Shown in pieces: positions 57,151-64,000 of a DNA stretch of 64,000 nt; position 1 is the first letter of the stretch, and every line of letters starts with the position of its first letter. Under the pieces are notes generated by a model. The model did no database searches. It was not told where the DNA came from and saw only the letters and a list, made by a program, of their open reading frames with translations. A program made the translations under genes and the position numbers. The stretch is from Cryptomeria japonica (Eukaryota; Streptophyta; Pinopsida; Cupressales; Cupressaceae): positions 162,624,849 to 162,688,848 of the forward strand of contig NC_081413.1 of NCBI RefSeq assembly GCF_030272615.1, given 5' to 3'.

Positions 57151-57467
57151 AGATGTATTGGTATGCATTAGTCTAGTGAATTTCAAAGTCATATCTTGTG
57201 ATTTGGATTGATGGTTGGTGGCTTCTACTCAAGGGGAGTAGTTAATGTTGTGACTCAGATGTTTAGATTTAGTTTTGTGAGTTATTATTGTGGTTTGATT
57301 GCAAATATGTGCATTTTCCATTGATGTCAAAGGGGGAGAGAGGCATGTGAAAAACCATAAGGGGGAGAGAATCATAAGAGATATGGGAGAGAAATTTCTT
57401 CTTTCTTCTTTCTTTGTCATTGATTGTTTTCACATCATATGTTGCCATGAATGCTAAAGGGGGAGAT
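57151..57467 (+). promoter_or_regulatory. Copia-2 3' non-coding region and polypurine tract
   Basis: A CCATTGATGTCAAAGGGGGA motif at about 57318-57338 and a second, GCTAAAGGGGGAGAT, ending at 57467 against the LTR start TGTTGG. The latter is the polypurine tract. The twin arrangement matches elements A, B, C and I. Confidence 0.75.
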
Positions 57468-57971
57468 TGTTGGAAGTATGATGCAAACATTTTCTTGAGA
57501 GATATTTGAGAGATGTGTTGTCATTGATGTCAACATATTTATGTCTATGTCAGTGATGCAATGAAGTTCAATGAGTTAGTTTGTTCAGTATGGTGAAGAT
57601 AAGAGTTTGCAAATTAAAGGGTTTTTAGATGGTTGTCTATAGTTGATTCAGTGCAATTTTTAGAGGTTCGCATGAAGATTTGATTAAGTTATGGGTATTT
57701 GTGTTGTGGCTGGTTTTTAAGTTGTTCAGCGATGACAGAGTGTCAGTATTTTGATCAGTATTGCTCCACATTGTAATATCTTGATCTACGGATTTGGAGA
57801 TATGTTTGGGATGATGATGTGTATCCTCCATTCAAGTGGTTCATGTTTTGGAGGTTAAAAAGTGATTTTTCAAGGTTGACAGTCATTTCAATTTAGTGTT
57901 TTTGAGGTTTAGTATGATGATGCTAGTGATTCTAGTAATTTGTGTTGTTGTGGATGTTGCTATGATAATTT
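57468..57971 (+). repeat. Copia-2 3' LTR, cut by element C
   Basis: TGTTGGAAGTATG onward; matches the 5' LTR without solo LTR E. It stops at 57971, where element C begins. AATTT (57967-57971) should be duplicated on C's far side, outside the window. Confidence 0.85.
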
Positions 57972-58897
57972 TGTTGGCAATTGACACTCATTTGATTGGT
58001 TTCAATATGTTTTCATTAATGGCAACATGTTTTGGCTTTACATTTGTTTTGGTTGTTTACCGACAGACACTTCAGCGACACCGACACTGACACCAACACC
58101 GACAGGTATCTTCACTGGTTGGAAGGAATTCTTTGGTTACTGACATTGTAGGCCGACATGACTTCATCAAGCTATCGGTATTGGAGGCCAACATCATTTT
58201 GCGAGATCTGACATTGGAAATTGATTTTGATATTTATGTATATATGTTATTGAGCCGACATGTATGTTCATTTTGTAATTATCTTGTAAGCCAACATAAG
58301 GCATGATAGATTGTAAGGGTATATAGGTCAGTTGATTAGATAATTTTGTAGTATGCAAGTTTATGAAATGTAATGGATATGTGAGATATATGAAAGAGAT
58401 CATGTATGTGAGGACATTTATGTAAGAGGTTATTCTGATAAGGGTTTAGGGTTTCAGACAGGAACAAACAGTGCTTAACTGGAACTGTATTTAGGCATAG
58501 GAGATGCTGTCTTTGCAGTTCACTCATTTCTCTGGACTGTAGTCTAGATTTGTATGTAATCAGTGAGGCTCCTTTTGTGATTAAGTAGTGTGCTCTAGGG
58601 TTTAAGCCTTCCTGCAAGTGCAGGCCCCTATATTTTGTAATATCTTTTCATATGGCCAATGGATTGATATTGTGTGTCACAAATCGCACCATGGTTTTTC
58701 CTCTTTGAGATTTTCCACATATAATTCTCTGTGTTATGGTATTCATTTGTGTGATTGGCTTATTTATTGCTTTACTTCTTTCAATCTTATATGTATCGAT
58801 ATACCAATTGGTGAATGCATGTTTTAATAAGGTTAAAATTGAACATTCCAGTAGAACATTGATTCATCCCCCCTCTCAGTGTTCTTGGATTCCAACA
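57972..58897 (+). repeat. Element C 5' LTR
   Basis: 926 bp, TGTTGGCAATTGAC to GATTCCAACA. Five (A/G)CCGAC words lie at 58059, 58080, 58098, 58152 and 58254, TATATAGG at 58320-58327, and GATTCATCCCCCCTCTCAG at 58861-58879. Confidence 0.87.
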
Positions 58898-58899
58898 AT

Positions 58900-58912
58900 T
58901 AATATCAGAGCC
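58900..58912 (+). promoter_or_regulatory. Element C primer binding site
   Basis: TAATATCAGAGCC, two bases after the LTR; TGG of the initiator-tRNA-Met site has become TAA by two G-to-A changes. Confidence 0.75.
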
Positions 58913-58965
58913 TTGTACCTCAGAGGAAGTTTAACAGCTTGAGGAAGATCTTGCATCTAGAATCC

Positions 58966-60073
58966 ATGGATATGAGTTTAGAGAAGCAAATTGAGGTAGC
59001 AATTGAAGATTATGATGCTGAAAGGATCAAGAAATTGAAGTTACAAGATGAATTAAATTCTTCTTTGGAATTCATTCTTATCCTACAAGAGAGGCTATCA
59101 TATGTTCAAGCTAGGAGGAAGGAACTTTTGTAGAATAGGGATAATGAAGAGAAAGATGTCCTTAATGAGAAATATCAGAAGCTAAGTCAGGAGAACATGG
59201 TCATGAGGAATGAAATGCAAGCCTAAACTATGAGGATGTCAAAGAAGATTAAAGATTAGAAGAAGGAAGAAAATCTTGTTGTATCTCTGAAAGACAAATT
59301 TGAAGAATGCACCTAGTTGGTTCATGAGAATGAGATGTTGAGAACGGATTTAGCACAATCCCTGAGTAATGAACAAGAACTTGAAAGACAAATGATAATT
59401 CTGAGAGATGATCTGATTGCTGCAAGTGAGTACGACGAAAAATTCAAGGTTAGCTAATGAGTTATTGAAAAGTCAAAGATAGAATGGAGATTCTAGTGGA
59501 CTTGGATTTGAGCAAGGTCAGAGCTCTGGTACTGCAAATAAGGATCAAAACCAAAAGGAACTAGTAAGGAAACTTAATGCTTATAAATTTAATGGTAGAT
59601 GTTTTGTTTGTAATAAATTTGGTCACATGGCTAGGCAATGTAGAAATAGAGAAAATCATAACTATAATTCTTTTCTCGGTCAATGTTCTAAATGCAATAA
59701 GTATGGTCATAAGACAAAAGATTGCAAAATGAATGTTAAATGTTATGCATGTGGAAAATTTGGACATATGGCTAATCAGGGCATGTCAAGCAATTATACT
59801 AGTTTTAGCAAAGAAATTCAAAAGAACAATGTTACATGGTATGCATGCAATGAGGCTAGATGCATAGCTAAGTTTTGTAGAAGCAGAAATCCATTGGTTT
59901 ACAATGAAGGATAAAATGAGAAAGGAAAAGAGAAGGTTAATGAAATCTAGCATGATCATATCAAGAAATGGGTCAGGAAGTCAGAAGATCAATCAACAGA
60001 TGGGAATTCTTTGGTTACTCAACCAGTAGAGGAGTTTGCTCCTACACTGGTAGGAAGCTCATCTGGTAACTAA
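58966..60073 (+). pseudogene. Element C ORF1: coiled coil plus CCHC knuckles
   Basis: Starts MDMSLEKQIEVAIEDYDAER and aligns with A's ORF1 from its first residues. A coiled coil broken by TAG stops leads to CFVCNKFGHMARQC, CSKCNKYGHKTKDC and CYACGKFGHMANQG (last Cys lost). A fourth degenerate CNEARCIAKFC follows. The tail has KGKEKVNEI and ends VGSSSGN, as in A. A frameshift lies near 59450. Confidence 0.8.
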
Positions 60074-60420
60074 GGCAGATACCTTAGGGGTAGGCAACAT
60101 TCATGACAATACTACTTATGGCCTAGGAAGAGGTCCTGGAAGATGTTATAGATATTGGAAATTCTTATCTGGCATGGAGATGTTAGAACGAGATCTGGTA
60201 TCTTTCACTAAAATTCATTCATATCAATGATGGATTAGGGTGTCTTGGAGGTTAAAAGGAAGAATTCACTTCATTTCTGGTCACTTTGCATTTAGAGTGA
60301 TTTAGAGTGAGTCTAAGGCAGTTCAATGTGATTGATATCTTCTTGAGTGATTTCACCAACGATTGGAAGAGTTCTTTAGGGTTTTCATAAGCAAATATTC
60401 ATAGGTATTTATCTTTCATC
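60074..60420 (+). other. Element C spacer between ORF1 and ORF2
   Basis: About 350 bp without a supportable frame, matching the spacer in A. Confidence 0.4.
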
Positions 60421-63400
60421 ATGGAAGCGGGGGCATCCTCTGCACCAACATTTATTGCAAATCCTACTATTGTTGATGTCAAGGACCGTCCTAGGCCAAT
60501 TTTCAAATGATGTCTGCATATAGCCACCTTGGATGATTCGATTGGTGCTTTTTCTCGTGTCCCAAAAGGAGTCGTATATGTTGAAGATTTTAGAGCTTAC
60601 AGTCACTATCATATTGAGGATTTAGGAACCAGTGATATTAAGAGCATGTATATGAGACAATTAATGGGAGATTGTGCAAAGATTAAGCCCGAGGATCTAA
60701 GGTTTACTGACATTTTGGATATTCTCGAATTTGAGGATGAGATTTTTCAGATATATTTTAAGAAAAGTGCATGGAGAATTCATCTAGTTGGACATATCAT
60801 ACAAGATCTCGAAGGGGGCCATCAGAGAAATCACTGATTTGCCATAGATTGGGCAGCGTCTAGAGAAGAAGGTTTCTAATGATCAGGTCAACAAAATCAT
60901 AGCACAAAATCAGACAAGTGATCAATGAGGGGTAGCACTATCACTGACATAGATATCTGATTTAGAGGCATGATTATTGGTTACAAGGTAACTCATTCAA
61001 ACAATCTGAATTCTATTTCTAGCTCCTACATTTATGCAACACATAAAATAATGAGGTAAAATGAGAAGTTAGATCTCTATGGATGGATGTTAGATGAATT
61101 GTTAATTACCCTAGGGAATATCAAAGGAGAGAAGGGAACATTTTGATATGGAAATCTTATTGTCTGTTTGATGCTATTTTTCTTTAATGAAACTCCTGAT
61201 TTTGGGAAGAGACAATGGGCATTTGATATCTCGATAGGAAGATAATTGAAACAATCTATTGTGATTTTGGGTAGTCAGCAAGATGACAAAGTATGGGGTT
61301 ACTTCAAGGCATTCCAAAAGGCTATGAATTCTAGGGAGAGGGTTCCAAAGAAAATTGTTGAGAAATATTCAACTGAGATATACTTCATGGTTAAGAAAGA
61401 TGAAACTTTGATGGAAGTTGTCAAGCCCCATAAGATATCAATTGAAGAGATGGGTTATGAAGTTGATGCACAAAATCTAGATACTTATTCATAGTTTCTA
61501 ATTGATGCACCTATTGATGACGTTGAGAAAACCTTTGGTTTTGCTAAGCAAAAAAAGAAAGAGGTTGAAATTGAGTTTAAATGGAAGAAGAGGGAGAAAT
61601 AGTAGGGCAAGGCAAACAAATTTGTGGAACAAGTATCTCAAGACATCAAGGCATTAATTGATGTTGTTTCGGAAAAAGGAAGGAAGAGGAAAGAACAAGA
61701 TATATTTATTGAGCCTATTCCATCAGAATCTAGATTTTATGATGACACACCCTTAGCATTCAAGAGGGTATTAAGGAAGAAAGTTGAAGAGACTAAGGAG
61801 TAAACAAGAAAACAATTGGTTAGGAAAGTTACAATCAGGGTATTGGCATAGGAACAAGCTCCAAAGGAAACACCTTCTGCCCCATCCGGTATTGCAAGAA
61901 GAAAGAAGATTGGTGATATTGATCTAGCACTTGTTACCAGTAATGTAACTATTATTCCACCCAAGACTTGTGCATAATTGGTTGATGAAATTACTAAGGA
62001 TGATATGTTGAAGAATGTATAATTTTATTATGAGCATTTGGATGATGATGAACAAAGAGAAGTTGAGGAAGAAGTTTTATTGTATTTGGATATATATAAG
62101 AAAGCCTTGTTAGAAATTGAAAATCAAATACCAACATAATTATATGAAAAATTAGATGCTAGAAGATTATTAGCTATGGAGGAGGACAAGCATATAAAGA
62201 TTCAATAATTGTTATCTACTTGTGCATCTATTACTCCAGAGGAGTTGGACAGGATTCTTGAGGTTACAGATAGGAAGATCTTTCACAACAAGCATAGGAT
62301 AGTAAGTATTATGTTAGGAAGGGTTAATGAGATAGTCACTGAGACCCACAAGGAATGGGTTCAATTCTTTGCATCAAACCCTAGTTTTAATACTTCACCA
62401 AAGGCTGAGACAGATACTACAAACATCCCGGTTGGAGGGAAAGGTAAAGGTATAATAGGTACCACATCTACAATTTTAAAAAATATTAAGATATTGGATA
62501 TAGAGCCCCCGGTAGAAACTAATGTATAGGAAAATGTTGATATATCGACATAATCAGAGAGTGTATAGGTTACAAATGTAGAGGACAACAATCTTCCAGA
62601 TCAAAATGTGTAGGTTGAGGTCACAATTCATAAGGAGGATCTGACAGTTACTAATATTGCACTAAGTGGTGAAGCCACCAGTGCAAGAGAGGAAGCTATA
62701 AAAGTTAAACCATCAGAGGAGAAGAAAGGGGAATCTGACAAGGAAGTGGTAGTGAGCCCACCATTGCTGTCAATTGACACCTCGTAGGTTGAACAAAAAA
62801 TCTTAACAGAGATGAGTTCTACTAGGCTCATGATGATGGTTGCACAGAAGATGATGAAGGAAGGATCTATGGACAAAGGAGTTATTGATCAATCTATCAC
62901 TGTTTTGCATAGACTTGTCCCAGAGTGCAAATTTGACAAAGAAACAAGCCCATCCAACAACCTTAAAATAATCATCGAGCACATTTCTAAGGACTTTCAA
63001 TCTTTACAATAGTTATCAAACCGACAGGTGTTGGAGAGGTTTACACAGGCTAAGAGAGAAACATTTGATCAGAAGATTGAGTCGAAGAAGAAGGAGATTA
63101 ATGATAAGTTGAAGTTGATTGATAATGTTTTGAGGTAGTGTACTAATATTTATAGAGTATGTTGTAACATAGGCTTACTTACTACAAAGATAGATAAAGA
63201 TTAAGAATACTCAGGAGAAGATTGTAGGTACAGTCAATTCTTTTGATGGTTCACGCTCCTTGAATACATCTATTGATGGTCAGATTTTGGTTTTGGAAGC
63301 CCAAGTTTCAGCTCTTGAGAGAGAAAAAGATAAAATCTTAAGGAGACATAGAGGTCTTAGAGGATTGGTGAGTCCCTGGTTGGATTCATTAAGTGTACAT

Positions 63401-63502
63401 AAGAAGGAGTGTATTGATATGGTTGGTAAGCCCACATCGGTAGAACTTAAGGATAAAGAGTCATATTCTCATATGCTTAATAGACTTGTATCTATTTTTT
63501 AG
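60421..63502 (+). pseudogene. Element C ORF2: long unknown protein
   Basis: Starts MEAGASSAPTFIANPTIVDV. N-terminal blocks AFSRVPKGVVYVEDF and YHIEDLGTSDIKSMY match A and B. The central block has EIYFMVKKDETLMEVV and EMGYEVDAQNL. The C-terminal coiled coil has LEREKDKILRRHRGLRGL, paralleling A's LEREKERIINKAKNLRLRLS. There are several frameshifts (near 60500, 60840, 61145, 63130) and many TAG stops. No known enzyme motif is visible. The best-preserved N-terminal domain of the three copies is here (60529-60837). Confidence 0.75.
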
Positions 63503-63648
63503 CACACTCAAATTAGGTTGGGATACCTATCTAGAGCTTTTGGAGAAAGCCCATCCAAAAATTTTCAAATATATTCAGCTCCAATAAGGTATTTTGGGAC
63601 ATTCTTTGTACAACCTTTCATTCTTTGTCCCAGTTTTTGTTATTTTTG

Positions 63649-63673
63649 TTGGCATTGATGTCAAAGGGGGAGT
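63649..63673 (+). promoter_or_regulatory. Element C upstream PPT-like motif
   Basis: TTGGCATTGATGTCAAAGGG then GGAG, about 180 bp before the polypurine tract. Confidence 0.55.
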
Positions 63674-63835
63674 CTAGGTGAAAATATATTCTTGGCATTA
63701 GGAGATATGGAGGTATGAAATATTTTGTATTGATCATGATCTCAGATGGATATTCAGCTCAAGGGGAGAAGTCTCAGGATGAAACCGACAGATGGAAACC
63801 ATTATCATTTTTTACATGAGTGTTGCCATTGATTC

Positions 63836-63848
63836 CAAAGGGAGAGAT
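63836..63848 (+). promoter_or_regulatory. Element C polypurine tract
   Basis: CAAAGGGAGAGAT abuts the 3' LTR, preceded by TGTTGCCATTGATTC. Confidence 0.8.
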
Positions 63849-64000
63849 TTTTGAAAATTAACACTCATATGATTGGTTTCAATATGTTGTCTTTAATGGA
63901 AACATGTTCTAACTTCACATTTTGGTTTGGTTGTTTACCGACACACACTTCATCGACATTGGCACTGACACCAGTAGGTATCTTCACTGATTGGAAGGAA
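63849..64000 (+). repeat. Element C 3' LTR, first 152 bp
   Basis: TTTTGAAAATTAACACTCAT aligns with the 5' LTR start TGTTGGCAATTGACACTCAT; the rest is beyond the window. Confidence 0.85.

Larger units (their letters stand above)
40714..57971 (+). mobile_element. Copia-2: Ty1/copia element carrying three nested insertions
   Basis: The plus strand carries 5' LTR, primer sites, gag, protease, integrase, RT, RNase H, polypurine tract and the start of the 3' LTR, in copia order. Solo LTR E splits the 5' LTR, element H splits the GAG-pre-integrase/integrase region, and element C splits the 3' LTR at 57971, so the right end is outside the window. The left flank CTTAA (40709-40713) cannot be paired here. 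Without insertions the visible part is about 7.1 kb. Many TAG stops make it inactive. Confidence 0.9.
57972..64000 (+). mobile_element. Element C: pol-less LTR retrotransposon, truncated by window end
   Basis: 5' LTR, primer site, ORF1, ORF2, polypurine tract and the first ~150 bp of the 3' LTR are present on the plus strand. Plan and protein blocks match elements A and B. No protease, RT or integrase motif is visible. It inserted into the Copia-2 3' LTR. Confidence 0.88.

Overview
This window looks like intergenic DNA from a large, repeat-rich plant nuclear genome. A gymnosperm is my guess from the AT-rich, deeply nested LTR retrotransposons with long LTRs; no host gene confirms it. I recognise no host protein-coding gene, tRNA, rRNA or CRISPR array. 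Nearly everything I can explain is LTR retrotransposon, usually nested, and many boundaries can be read to the base because 5-bp target site duplications (TSDs) are intact.

Layout. (1) 235-6428: a complete Ty1/copia element on the minus strand (Copia-1; 370-bp LTRs, TSD AGAAA). (2) 9378-21567: a plus-strand Ty3/gypsy chromovirus (Gypsy-1: gag, protease, RT, RNase H, integrase, chromodomain). Its integrase is split by element A (12958-19570, TSD TTAAG). (3) 21.7-24.1 kb: a dispersed repeat (R1) that recurs inverted at about 38.5-40.7 kb. (4) 24265-31919: element B, minus strand, TSD TAGTT, inserted just upstream of the 3' end of another element (I, LTR 32020-33462). (5) 34670-35563 and 36018-36994: two solo LTRs with perfect TSDs, followed by LTR fragments. 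(6) 40714 to at least 57971: a second copia element (Copia-2). Its 5' LTR is split by a third solo LTR (41080-42557), its pol by element H (45866-54510), and its 3' LTR by element C (57972 to beyond the window end).

The most unusual content is a set of three LTR elements, A, B and C, that lack reverse transcriptase and integrase but share a two-ORF plan. ORF1 is a gag-like coiled coil followed by three or four CCHC zinc knuckles. ORF2 is a long protein of about 1,000 or more residues with conserved N-terminal and central blocks and a coiled-coil C-terminus; I do not recognise it. Their LTR ends, primer binding sites and polypurine tracts match those of the neighbouring Copia-2, so a copia machinery may mobilise them in trans. 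A second pol-less element, H, carries the only long intact frame in the window: 1,068 codons with a retropepsin motif and a G-patch-like motif.

All other coding regions are broken. Many in-frame stops are TAG where the family has conserved Gln (CAG), as expected from deamination of methylated cytosine in silenced plant transposons. Functional statements about the elements rest on motifs read by eye. Family placement below the copia/gypsy level, element ages and taxonomy are inference.
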